From Boletus sp. NGJ (Eukaryota; Basidiomycota; Agaricomycetes; Boletales; Boletaceae): a stretch of DNA of 64,000 nucleotides. Numbering within the stretch: position 1 is the first letter of the stretch; the number at the start of each line of letters is the position of its first letter. Shown here in pieces: positions 47,469 through 59,600 of this stretch. The stretch spans positions 1 to 64,000 of the forward strand of contig JAGTXK010000027.1 in the NCBI GenBank assembly GCA_019096195.1, written 5' to 3'. The notes under the pieces were generated by a model. That model worked only from the letters and a program-made list of their open reading frames with translations. It had not been told where the DNA came from and did no database searches. The position numbers and the translations under genes were made by a program.

Positions 47469-48270
47469 CAGAGGGGACTCCTCCCGGATACCCAAGCTGC
47501 CACAGGACATGGGTTGGGATTCGAGAGAACGACTTTCGAATACTCCCTCGTCGCGGGTAGCACCTATATGAGGATGAAGTCATTGAATGTAGGACTACTG
47601 CACTTTTTTGTGGACATGTGGTGAGCAGGTGGAATGAAAATCGAAGCTTGACCCACCATTATTGATCCATTCTTCTTCGCCTTGTGACGATTCTAATGCC
47701 TTTCCATAATCACTTCCCAACTTTTTCATTCACACCCACAATCTTATCATAATCATCCACGTGTCCATACCATTACTTCAGTCTGCAGAAGCAACCTTCA
47801 TGTTAGTATTCTGTTCACTTGTATGTTAGATTCCCTTGCATTGGTCCCATACTATATGCATTAGTCATTGAGGTGAAGCAACCCAACTAGAATATGAAAG
47901 GTGCGCTTCGCACTAAGTCATGGGTCAAGCATATCTGGTTCCCCCTGGAGGTGCCTAAACTTTGCAGCGAAAAGAGTTCGCCCCTCCAAATGAAGATGTG
48001 GGTCGTCAATGTCGCCCAACTCGCTGGAGTCGCCGCATAGCGGAATGATGGTTGTCAATATGAACAACCCAACGCGGACTCTGGCATTCTGGCATTATCA
48101 GCGGGTTCCTTCCGGTGATCCAGGAAGGAAATAAGGGGCACATGAATCGAACGACTGCGATCAGATGAAAGCAAAAAAAAAGGTCCCGATAGGGTGCTTA
48201 AGATAACGTACGACGGAGCCTGATGCGATGCTCTATGATGATAGGACGGCGAGCTACAAGGTAAACCAGA
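47469..48270. other. Intergenic stretch between the right DUF262 gene and KSH1
   Basis: This AT-richer sequence holds the 3' ends of two convergent transcripts. No coding or repeat content was recognised. Confidence 0.5.
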
Positions 48271-48654
48271 CTACTGTAGCAGGATGGTGACCGCCATAGC
48301 TACACATGCCAGTGCCACATACGGTGAGAGGCGCTCTCCTGTTTAAAGCAATTCGCGGGTTGGTCCAGCAATTCATGGTCGTTTGAAAAATGTCCACGCA
48401 CCTATACGAGCAGACATGAAAAATAAACCAAAGATCCTGCGCGTGTGTCAACACGAGAGACGAAGTACGGTGGAAGCGAATATACCCGTCTTTGTTCCTG
48501 TCAATTAGACGAGGTGCGACCGCGCGCACGTACGTGCACGTACAAATCATCAGTAGGATGACGAGGAGTAGAGATTGGAAGTTGAAGAGTGCAGACTTGT
48601 GTGGTATACTGGTTAAATAGTTCGAACAGAACAACATTCATCGAATCTCACCAT
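48271..48654 (-). CDS. KSH1: Kish/TMEM167 homologue, early secretory pathway membrane protein
   Basis: Ksh1 is a small conserved Golgi/ER membrane protein needed for secretion in yeast. Four exons give a protein of about 71 residues: M, then [20 protein letters not shown] and [17 protein letters not shown], then [12 protein letters not shown], then [20 protein letters not shown]. It has two membrane segments and normal family length. The first coding exon is only the ATG (48652 to 48654), followed at once by a GTGAGA donor. The acceptor CACACAAG precedes TCTGCACTC at 48595. Two more introns fall near 48481 and 48387. The stop is TAG at 48271 to 48273. Confidence 0.92.
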
Positions 48655-50835
48655 TACTGCACTTGATCTGAAGAGGAAAAAAAGAATAGGGATGCGGACG
48701 GTGACCCAGTAGTGGACCCTCTTGCCACGTGTACCAGTTTCCTCTTTCGGTGTGTGGGACAGCCTGAGAAAATTGCCCCATCATCATCACTCAATTGCCA
48801 AACCGCGATATTTCATTTCATTTAGTTGAACGATAAGTACTATCCTTATTTTAAGTCGAACTTTTAGAAGAGATCGAGTGCTGAGTCTCATTGTCTGGGT
48901 TTACATGAGTCCATGCAACGTTTCCAGACGGACAAATGTCTTCACAGCCAAAATTAGCCAAGCGTCTTTCAGTGATATGATAGCAATGCTAAGGTCTCCA
49001 CCACCTAGAGTTGACCATACCAAGGAAATCCGTGTTGACCCAGTGCAACTCCACACTGAAATACCGACACTTTTTCGGTGGACTCGAGCTGACACATGGT
49101 CATGGCAACATTCGTACCCCGTGCCATGAGCAAGGTTACAGGTATCCTTCACCAGCCAAGCTGAACAATTTCGGCGGCCGCATTGCTTATCGTCCGGCGA
49201 CGTTTCACCCAATCCGGCTTCTTCGTCATGTGTACGATCCCAAGCACATACCTGCTCTCCGTACCTGAGATCACACCGTGCCTGGTGCTCCAGCGATGCA
49301 ACTTTAGACTTTTGAGGGGGATCTGTGACACTCAACGTTGATCTTTTTGCCCTACCTGCATCAACCAGCTACCAAGTTTGATGGGAAATTTGGCATCATA
49401 CTGACTGAAACAGCCTGCATGATATTTCAAACTGTCCTGCTGCCAGATCAAGATAACTTGCACCGATCGGACCCACCCATGTGGTTCCGCTGTGTTTGCT
49501 CATCACAGCCGGTTTCTTATCTGTGAGTCTCAGAGGGACCATTCATGATTCGAGAAGTACAATCCCACCGCTTGTTTTTGTCTATCATTAGACAGAACGG
49601 AACATGAAATTTCCTGATACGTGGCGGTCCATGCGACAGGTCACCGTTAACGTGCCAAATCTAATCTTGCCGTGTTCACGGGCTGCAAGTACTGGGATGA
49701 TCAAGCAGCAGGAACACCAGGTTTTATGCGAGCGAGAGTGATTAGACAAGTTCACGCGGGATTTCTCCATTGACACTTGCCGGTTCCCCATGCGCTTTGA
49801 TCTGGAGCCCGAGGAGACGTGTGGTTTCCCGTGATTTGGGCCCTTGTGAATATCCCGACGCTGCATGTACACGTAAACTCGCTTGCGTTCACATTGTACG
49901 ACTCGGAGTTGTTGTTACCAACGCTAGAGCTTGAAGGATACTGTAGTGGCAGAAGATGTCGGATATGGATGTAAGCATCATGAATTTCCGCTCTCCCACA
50001 CGCTAAGCACGCCACACTTCATGTCCCCGCATTGAACTTCTAATAATGGTGTTGAAGGCATCGCTGAATCAGACGCGGCCGACCGGTGGGCACGCGGTGA
50101 CTTTCCAAGATACGGCTGCAAAGACAGTGCGACGTTATCGTTTGACGACTCTGCCACATGTCTTTTGAGTCTCAGATGATCGGAGGATGGCTAGCAATAG
50201 AGGATATTTCTCAAGGTGCCAGTCTTCGTACATCACTGTTCAAAGAAATCAGTGTCATTGTGGAAAGTAGATGCTGTGCACACGCATCTGGTTCACTCGA
50301 GCGCAAAGAACAGGATCTCGCGAATGCACAATCGCCGCTTCGGAGTTATGAAGGCAAGAGACGTTCAAGACTCGTAACCGGGTCCACCAACTCGAACAGA
50401 ATGTGTACGAAGGCAGCTTCTCACCTACAAGAATTCACGTGTAACATGCACTATTTCAGGGATTACAGTTGAGATACTGACAAGGTATGTAGTGTCCCGC
50501 TGGTCTGGATTAAGGAAACATGAAAAGGTGCTTCGTCAGGACATCACGATGCCGTAGAAGAAGAGGGCAGGGAGGTGCCAGACGGGGTTATGACCATGTG
50601 ATGGATGTACCGCATGGTTCCATCCTTGTGTGTAACTGCGCAACACGGCGGCGAGTCTGATGAGATCAAGTCCGTTTGGCGAGATCGTATCGGCGGGAGA
50701 TGAGCGTGGTACTTCTCGGTCCCAAAGCGAACACCACCCTCGGGCTCCATTGTTAGAATGCATTCCCTACAAAAACCGGCCTGCCTATCACACGATTATC
50801 CCCTCTACCGCCTTTGAGCCTCCCCAAGGTGTTCA
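48655..50835. other. 2.2 kb stretch with no assigned gene
   Basis: Short frames occur on both strands (for example 50158 to 50472 plus and 49588 to 49872 minus) but none has recognisable domains or exon-like continuity. It includes the KSH1 and OPT promoters. It could hold old, unrecognisable repeat sequence. Confidence 0.4.
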
Positions 50836-53683
50836 ATGTCGGTTTACGAGGAGCGCAAAAGCTTCGGCTCGGCTGAGAAGGGGAACCAAGCAGGTAGCTA
50901 CTGGACCCTCCTCTTGTGTATTCACTCACAACAGCGGTTCCCTCAGAGACCCTCAACGCGACCCTTGCCCTCGAGGATTTCGATGATCCTAATATTAACA
51001 AGGAAGAGGCGCTCGCTGGGATACTCGGTCAGTATATCGTGTCCTCATTCCGACGATGTCTTACAGCGGCTCACAGAGGATGACTCCCCCTACCCCGAGG
51101 TGCGATCCGCCGTCGCAAACACAGACGATACTAGTGTTCCTTGTGGAACATTTCGTTCATGGGTGATGGGTATGTAACGGGTCTTTGGAACCAGTTTCTA
51201 TCGGAGCTCAGTCAAATCCAGGTCTCATATGGGCAATCATCGTACCTGGCCTCAACCAATTCCTGTTTTTCCGATACCCCTCCGTCATTGTCACCAACAA
51301 TATCGCACAGCTTCTCTCTTACCCAATGGGCCGCTTGTGGGCGAGATTTGTACCGAACTGGAAAATCTTCGGCATCTCAATTAATCCCGGCCCATTCACG
51401 ATCAAGGAACATGTTCTAGTGACAATGATGGCAACTATTGGGTATCAGTCTGCATATGCTGTGCGTTCTTGATAAGTTCTCTCGGCAATACTCTTTACCC
51501 ACTAGATTGTCAAAGACCGATATTATTGCAGTGCAAAGAGTGTACTACAATCAGATATTCAACTTTGGCTGTACGTGTTTTGGGGCGCTGACTTTTGACT
51601 TTGATTTTGACATTCATTTGCAGATCAATGGATGTTAGTCATCTCGACACAGATGATCGGCTTCTCCCTAGGAGGTATCATGCGCCGTTTCCTGGTGGAG
51701 CCCCCATCCATGAGTATGTGTAAATCTAACCCCACAACTGCTCCCTAATTCCACCTCTCAGTTTGGCCGCTGAACTTGGTCAACTGTGCACTCTTCAACA
51801 CTTTGCATGCTCAAACCTATGCTGGTATGGGCACCCGCGGGGGTCTATCGCGTGGACGGTTCTTCACATACGTCTGGTTCGGTGGTCTTTGCTGGTACTT
51901 CTTCCCGGGTTATCTTTTCCAGGGACTCAGTTACTTCACCTGGGTATGCTGGATTGCTCCAGAGAACGTTGTCGTCAACCAGCTCTTCGGTTACCAGAGT
52001 GGGCTCGGAATGAGTCTCATTACTTTCGATTGGGCCCAGATTACCTATATCCTCAGTCCTCTCGCTTCCCCATGGTGGGCAGAAGCAAACGTCATTGCAG
52101 GCTTCGTCGTGTTCTTCTGGATCGCGGCGCCTATCATTCATTTTACCAACACTTGGTATGCGGCGTACATGCCTATGCAGTCACGAATTTCGTATGACAA
52201 TACCGGTGCCACTTACAACGTGACAAGAATCCTCACGCCGAACAACCAACTGAACCTCACTGCTTACCAAGAATACAGCCCTCTGTTCCTGTCGACCACG
52301 TTTGCACTTGCATATGGCCTTTCGTTCGCATCCATCACATCGACAATCGTCCACGCTATCTTGTTCTTCCGCAAACAGATCTGGACCCAGGCACGCCGAG
52401 CTCTCCACGAGCAACCTGACATCCACGCGCGTCTCATGTCCAAGTACCGCAGGGTTCCTGAATGGTGGTACATGTGCATTTTTGTCATCATGTTCGCATT
52501 CGGCGTCGCATGTATCGAGATTTGGCCAACCGACTTCCCTGTCTGGGGTTTCGTGCTGTCTCTTGTGATCGCATTCGTGTATATCATCCCAATTGGCATG
52601 ATCCAAGCTATCACCAACCAACAGGTCGGCCTCAACGTCATCACTGAATTGATCGTGGGCTACGCTATCCCCGGTCGTCCTCTCGCTATGATGATGTTCA
52701 AGACTTGGGGATACATTACGATGTTCCAAGCACTTCAATTCGCCTCTGACTTTAAACTTGGTCATTACATGAAGATTCCTCCTCGAACGATGTTCTGGTG
52801 TCAGGTGGTTGCTTGTGTAATCTCCGGGACCGTCCAGCTTGGTGTTCAGGCCTGGATGTTTACCAATATACCTGACATGTGCAGTGCCACGCAGCAGAAT
52901 GGCTTCATTTGCCCCAGCACACAAGTGTTCGGTACTGCGTCTATAATCGTACGTCATCGACAATGAGTTTTGACTTGACAATTCGATGACTCACATTGTG
53001 GCCTAATCTAGTGGGGTGTTATCGGTCCCCAACGCCAATTCTCCACTGGTCAGGTATACCACAACTTGGTCTGGTTCTTCCTTCTGGGTGCTCTTTGTCC
53101 AGTTGCTGCGTGGCTCGCCCAGAAGAAATGGCCCAACAGCTGGGTCCGCTATGTCAAGTATGTAATGTTCCTCTGGCCATCTCAACCAGGGCACTGAAGC
53201 ATGTGGTCTAGCTTCCCCGTCATTTTCAATGGGACTGCGTACATTCCTCCCGCGTCAGCCGTCAACTATGTTACATGGGGTATCGTCGGTTTCATATTCC
53301 AATACGTCATTCGGAGACGTCACTTCTCTTGGTGGACGAAATACAACTGTATGTATCAGCCTTCTGACTTATATAGGGTCCATGCTCATTGATGCCCGCT
53401 CCCTCACATGCATAGACGTCCTATCCGCCGCGCTCGACACAGGTCTTGCCTGTTCGATTTTACTTATTTTCTTCTGCCTACAATACCCTCGAAACGGTGC
53501 GATTGGTGCAAACAGTGTACTTACATGGTGGGGGAACACCGTGTTTTTGAAAACTGCCGACGGCCTTGCAACGCCGCTCCTAACGGTCAATGGAACGTTT
53601 GGGTGAGTGTCCAAAGACAGTGGTTTGGATTTCCTTTGCTGATCGCGTTCTAATTGTCTTGTTACAGGCCGACGACCTGGTAA
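50836..53683 (+). CDS. Oligopeptide transporter (OPT family), complete
   Basis: The ATG at 50836 gives MSVYEERKSFGSAEKGNQA. After an intron come [57 protein letters not shown] and the OPT hallmark [11 protein letters not shown] (about 51385). The long exon at 51760 to 52950 holds most membrane segments, including LSRGRFFTYVWFGGLCWYFF and YAIPGRPLAMMMFKTWGYIT. Three further introns lead to FPVIFNGTAYIPPASAVNY and the C-terminal GTFGPTTW, stop at 53681. The protein is about 760 residues with some 14 to 16 membrane segments. The substrate (peptide, glutathione or other) cannot be told. It is a paralogue of the gene at the left edge. Confidence 0.92.
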
Positions 53684-54159
53684 AGTAGAAATCTAACGGG
53701 GCATGTTGATGTATGAATTTATATATATACCTACTTGTACCATCAGGGTGAAAACGAGTCCACTTGCAAAGGTCATTGACGTTGAACGACATGCCTGCTG
53801 TGTTTTAAGTGCCGCTGCCGTGCTTTACTTGGGCGGTAACTGCAATGATTGTGTTTTCGGTCCGTACTGTTTCAATTGTGCTAGGTTGACAGGGTCATAG
53901 TAATTCAATACGTGTTCATGCTCAGGAAGATGATCTGTAAATCAACACGTGTAGTCATGACGAGTCCTTGGTGAATTTTGGTGGGCTGATCATCTCACGA
54001 GCGAACAGCGACAGATCTTGTAACTTGTTGACACGATGTGTACAATCCGGAAATCGCGTGGCTGTGCAATCGTGGGATAAATTGTTGTCTAGTCACAACA
54101 GGACAGTCTATTAGCCATCACACCCCCTCGGCGTACCCCCGAACTCAACGTCTCTAACA
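53684..54159. other. Intergenic stretch between OPT and ribosomal protein P1
   Basis: It carries the OPT 3' end and the P1 promoter. No other feature was recognised. Confidence 0.5.
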
Positions 54160-54780
54160 ATGGTCAGTTCTACTTTCTCCTGAACAGCAGAGCCGTTTAG
54201 ACGTCTCTATCCATCCTGGACCTCGTAAATCGTGATTATGGAGGCTGGATGACTCTACGAGTCCGGGGATGTACCGTCGATGCTTGGGTCAGGTTTAGCT
54301 GACTAGGCTTTATCGTTGGACAGGCAAACGTAGAACTCGCAGTCACATACGCCGCTCTTATACTCGCCGACGACGGCATTGAAATCACGGTACGTTGATG
54401 CGGAGCGTCCAAGTCGACCCCCCAACTCAGATTTTATTAGGCCGACAAAATAGTCGCATTAACGACTGCTGCCGATGTTCAAGTAGACTCCATCTGGGCG
54501 TCGCTCCTCGCAAAAGCCCTAGAAGGCAAGAACGTAAAGGATCTGCTATCAAACGTCGGCGCTGGTGGAGGAGCACCGGCCGTGGGCGCCCCAGTTGCTG
54601 GTGGTGGTGGTGCCCCTGCCGCTGCAGCCGCCGCAGAGGAAGCCAAGGAAGAAGAGAAGAAGGAAGAGAAGGAAGAGTCAGACGACGACATGGTGTGTAT
54701 TCGCCACTCACACTTTGCGAATTCGCTTTTTGGGACTGAGTGCCGACATCATTTCATAGGGCTTTGGGCTTTTCGATTGA
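54160..54780 (+). CDS. RPP1: 60S acidic ribosomal protein P1
   Basis: P1 forms the lateral stalk of the large ribosomal subunit with P2 and P0 and recruits translation GTPases. The first coding exon is just the ATG (54160 to 54162), followed by a GTCAGT donor. Exon 2 from 54324 gives [20 protein letters not shown]. Exon 3 gives [20 protein letters not shown] and [10 protein letters not shown], an Ala/Gly hinge and an acidic run. Exon 4 (54760 to 54780) supplies the C-terminal GFGLFD, which completes the conserved stalk tail SDDDMGFGLFD. About 113 residues, normal length. Confidence 0.95.
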
Positions 54781-55314
54781 TCACCTTGTCCACTTGCTAT
54801 CTTATTTTCGTTGTATCCTCATTTCATCACGCATACACTGTGCATCAATCAAAATTCTTTGGGCCACTTGGTCCGTGCAATGAAGATGGACCGTTGCTGA
54901 GTAACACCATCGAGGGTATGTCGATCAGTGTAGCATCCGCTCCCAGCGACTCGATGTTCGGGTACTTGACAGCATTCAAAACTCTTCCTCGAGCTCACTA
55001 TTCCACTATTCGCCCTCATCTCCCAGCTCACCTGTTGAATGCTCGCACGTCCCACATATGTACATTGTCTCAATATTGCGACACTATACGTTCTACGCTC
55101 AACATTTTAATTCTTGCGGATGCTCTACTTCCACAACCTTGCTCGCTGCATGTGGAACGACAGGGTGCCAGTACTAGTAGTAGTTCCCTGGCAGTACCTT
55201 CTTTACAACCGGCAATGTGGGGTGCCCACGTGCCCGGATCTGCCTCAATGTGCGTATGTAAGTAAAGGAGTCACAACACGACCATCTCAAGTCATCCTTG
55301 ATTTGTAGTAGACA
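54781..55314. other. Intergenic stretch between P1 and the F-box gene
   Basis: It holds the P1 3' flank and the F-box gene promoter. Frames that run on from P1 into this stretch are intron and flank reading, not coding. Confidence 0.5.
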
Positions 55315-56615
55315 ATGTCGCTCTTCAAATGGTCCAGTGAGTTCACAGTTTCTATTTCCACCCTCGACTCGAATTTTTGCCGTTTCTGCAGCTCCAGAAC
55401 GACGCAAAGTGGACCAAGCCTTGCCTATTATACCAAACGAGATATACATATGCATATTCGAACACATTACCCCAACCACTGGGCGTCTAACGCCAGAAGA
55501 ACTCGGGATATTCGCTCATCTTTCCCGTGTTTGCAGATTCTTTGCCAATTTCTGCCTTCCTCGCATATTTGAATTCGTGGAGTTTTCTGGCTCTATTTTC
55601 CACTGTAATGACGCCATTTACAAAGCATCGCGTGAGGCCACGTTGTGCACACAAATCGCCGCGAAGCAACCTCTCGCACTCTCCCTTGCCAAGAGAATCA
55701 GAAGTTGCCATTTCACGAACTGGCTGCTCGACGACACAGGCTCATGGGCAGTCCGACTATTCGCTAAGAAGTACCTCGATGACATGTTACACATGAAAAA
55801 TATCCGCGAGCTCAAGTTTTCGGAAAGCTTCGTGGACGCAGAACACTGGAGGGTGATCGCAGCTCTAGAATCGCTCGAGGACCTATCTTTCGATTCGTGC
55901 GAATTTCTGCAGGGCCCTCTGGATGTTGAACCTGAGGAAAGGGTCAAGGTCAAGGTGTCTCGCCTTCAAGTAATTGATTGCACGGGGCAACGCCAACCTA
56001 TCGCGGCTATACATCCTCAGCACTTACGCACTCTTGTCATGGATTTCTCCTTCGATCAAGTTGAATGGCTCCCCCAGTCTAGTCTCATAGAGCTCCACCA
56101 CCACCTCCCCATCTGCTGCCCCATTTATCTAAACCAGAATTTTTACTCTGAGAAGGTCCATACCCCCCTCACGCAACTACCTCAGTCTCTCGTGACACTG
56201 TGGCTTTCCGCAGATCTTAGAACTGCGGTAACTCGTGACATGGTCCGAGGCATGTTTGCTGATCCCGCATGGAAGAATTTGTCTCTCCTTCGTTCGCTTG
56301 CACTGCGCGTCCTCTGTAATCCAGATAGACCTGGAAATGTACGTTGACTATCTTCATTATGCGTCTCACACGGTTGCTTGATCTGTCCCCTAGGATCTTC
56401 CCTTCGTCTTGGATTGCATTTCTCTCCTCACAGATCTACAATCATTCACATTGAAAACCTACTCATTTGTAGTAGTCATCCCACCCACAGAGGTTCGACG
56501 GATCCTTCAGGGCAAACTCGGCCCGTCGTCTAGCCTCACGTATGCAGACATCTACGAGAAAGTTTTCCGTTTGGTGGATGGGGAGTGGTCATATACACCT
56601 TGTAGTACGGCGTAA
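55315..56615 (+). CDS. F-box-like protein
   Basis: F-box proteins bring substrates to SCF ubiquitin ligases. The ATG at 55315 gives MSLFKWS; an intron (donor GTGAGT, acceptor at 55391) leads to TPERRKVDQALPIIPNEIYI. The F-box-like motif continues as CIFEHITPTTG and LGIFAHLSRVCRFFANFCLP. The remaining 330 or so residues contain weak leucine-rich spacing (LEDLSFDSCEF, LRTLVMDFSF, LLRSLALRVL), common in the large F-box families of agaricomycetes. A second intron lies near 56340 to 56394. The stop is at 56613, only 50 bases from the convergent carboxylase gene. The target is unknown. Confidence 0.75.
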
Positions 56616-56665
56616 TGAAGTGCAATATCATGGACGTGCTTTTTTCCTGCCTGAGGGCTACGTGT

Positions 56666-59600
56666 TCAGGACACCCACACCAGCGGGTCACCTGCTTGCA
56701 CGCTCCCACCTTCCCGAACCCCCTTTCCCAACGCTTTCACCACTTTTCCGATGTTCTCCTCCCCAGCAGAAATGTTGATTTCTGTTTTCATAGCCTCGAG
56801 AGTGATCATCACTTCATCCGCTGACTCGATCATTTGTCCGACCCAGCATTTGATTTTCCAGACAGAGGCAGACATAGACGAAGGGATACATGCACAGTCC
56901 CAGGCCTCATCGGGTTCGCTCGACTCTACAGTTCCGGTCAACACGGCATTTTTGTGACGCAATGTCGAACAACTCGCCTGTATTACCGCCTGATGCTTCG
57001 AGTTCCCTCTGAGCCAACCATTCGTGAAGGAGCACATTTTCCCTGCAAAGAGATGTTTGAATGATATAGCATGCTGGAATGGCGGCGATGTCTCACCTTG
57101 CTCCTTCACGAGCGACGGCCTCTGCTCGTTTCTCTGTGAACTCGGCGACTTCGTTAGCAATGGCCTCCACGAAACCCGTGTAGGTTGCCATTGAGAACAC
57201 CGTCGGTTCGATCTGGTGGTCCGTCAGATCGAATCAAGGTCGTATCTCAGAGTAAACTCGGTAAGGTACCTCGAACTTGTATTGCCCAGCATTGAACTCT
57301 TGCTCGATCTGGAATTTCGCATCGTTAACAAGAATCTCGAGTAGACATCCACGCGACGAGCCTGACCTCTGAATAGCGATCCTCGCTGACAGGCATGAAC
57401 GAAACCTGTTTTTGTGATGGGTTAGATGGAGGTACTTTAGCCGACCAAACGGGTCATACTTGATCGAATGGTCTGAGTAACCACGGACGTTCTGGGCTGA
57501 AATCAACACCCTTTCCCCAAGTTTGCCAGGCTGGCAGAGTCCTCCCGAAGAGCTGGTATCCTCCTGGGGAGACGACAGGATATATTGCTGCGACTGGCCC
57601 TGCAATTCCGACCGCTCCCTGGGCCAATGTCTTAGCCCGAATGACACTCCCTCTCGCAGACTCGGGAACTTACACTAGGCGTGTAGGTCCGTGACGGATT
57701 CATCTTCTGTCCGACTAGGCGACACCTGGGATCAATCTGGAGAATTCTTCAGTCTTGGATGTTGCAAAAGAGCACCTCGGTATTCACTGACCGGTACCAA
57801 GAAAGGGCAAGCCAAGTAGAATCCAACACCAAACACGAGCTACCGGGACTACCCGTCAGCGGGGACAACATCATGAACGAATCACCTTGATTCACCCAGC
57901 TGGATCCCATCAATTTCTCCAACGCCTCCGTGGAACCGCCTTGAAGGCCGTTATTCTTTGCAAGGTAGTCGATGTTGCTTGGTAGGTACGCGGCCTTGCT
58001 TCGCGTGGTACTCATGTATCTCTCCAGAGCTTCTCGGTTCCATCGATCGTCAAGCACGATGGGAAAGACGATCTTCCTTCCCGGGAACTCGATATTGGTC
58101 ATCGTATCCGGGAGCGAGTTCTCGACATCCACCAAGAATTTGAGGACGTCGTTTTGGGAGACGATCTCGGGATCGAACCGACACTAGCAAGCCAGTTTTT
58201 GGTGCTGCTGGGGGATGAGAGCTGAGGGCATATAAACTCTTACCATGGTTGATCTGATACACGGCGCAAAGGACCATATCCCGTCCATCTTGCGTGCTTG
58301 AGCTTCTGTCTCGAGCGCATGGACGCGTGCACGCAGGTGGAAATCAAGCTTCATCTGACCATACTCGATGAGAACGGCGGAATCACCTGCCTTGGGGAAA
58401 ATTCTGCGTCAAAACGCGACACCTCACTATTAACACAAAGGGAAGGGGACTCACTTGACGGAAGGTCACTGGGGGCCTCGGACTCCCGGCCGGAGGCACA
58501 ATCCTCTGAAGGACGGGGCTGAAGTGACAAGTCTCACTCCCAAGACTAGGTGCAACTCGCGTCGGGACGGCACTGCCTGAAACTGTAGACTGAACATCCT
58601 CAGTCCACAGCCTCGCTGCTTGTGCGCTTATCTGTGCGTCCGCCCAGGAGACACGCTTGAACGTCACCATGCTTCCAGGGCTCAGTTGACCTAACTTCCA
58701 CCTACGTTCCTAGATCAGCACGACAATTGACTTCAGTTAAACCCCAAGTGGGCTAGGCACCCACAAGTCGCCGGATGAGACGGTACAGGCACAGACGTAT
58801 CCTCCCATGTCGGGTCCTTCCTGGGTAAGAATTACGGGCGTATCCCCATTCAGATTGACGGTCCCAAATGCATAGCCGTTATCAAGGATGTTGCTAGGGT
58901 GTGACCCTCCTTCACCGCCGTCGGCCCTAGCCCACTGTATCCTGTTATTACTTTGCAGACGGATACCCATGCGATTGCTAGATGAACTGATGGTCCATTG
59001 TGTTGAATAGAAAGAGGTATTTCCCTCTGGCGTCAAGAATTCGTCGTCGTCGTGCGGACCAGCGAGGACATTTACAACCCATTCTTTGGGGTATACAGGA
59101 ACGAGGGTGGTCGGTAGCACACATAGAATAGGGTTCTGTGTTTCGTAAGAATTTGGCGAACAGTCGCCGAGCGCGATCTGATCCCCAAGTTTCAGCGCTC
59201 TTCCCTGTGGCGAAGTGAGTACCGCTTTCAAAATCAATGGAATGAAACAAAGACTTACCAGATAACCACCCAAGCCCATCGAAGTAGACTTGGAACCGAG
59301 GTACCGGGGGACTTCCGGAAACCCACCTCGAACACCGAGATACACCCTGAAGCCGTTGCTTGGTTCCCCTCCGATCTCCAACGTTCCTTTGACGGGAATA
59401 ACGAGACGAGCCCACATCGGTACTCTTTCCCGGTTGATCTTGACAGCGATGGCCTTTCCAGTCACGGCCACTACGCACGGAACGTGGAACGTAAACTTGC
59501 ACCCCACTCCAGGGAGCGTGACGATTTCAAGGCTCTCGGTTTCGGGGTGGTTCCCGGCGAGAATATTTGCGGCCTTGAACGCTTGGACATCCATAGGCCC

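Noticed and set aside
52181-52981. Long minus-strand open frame inside the OPT gene
   Set aside because: It lies antisense to conserved transporter membrane segments; its His/Asp/Arg-rich composition is typical of a shadow frame.
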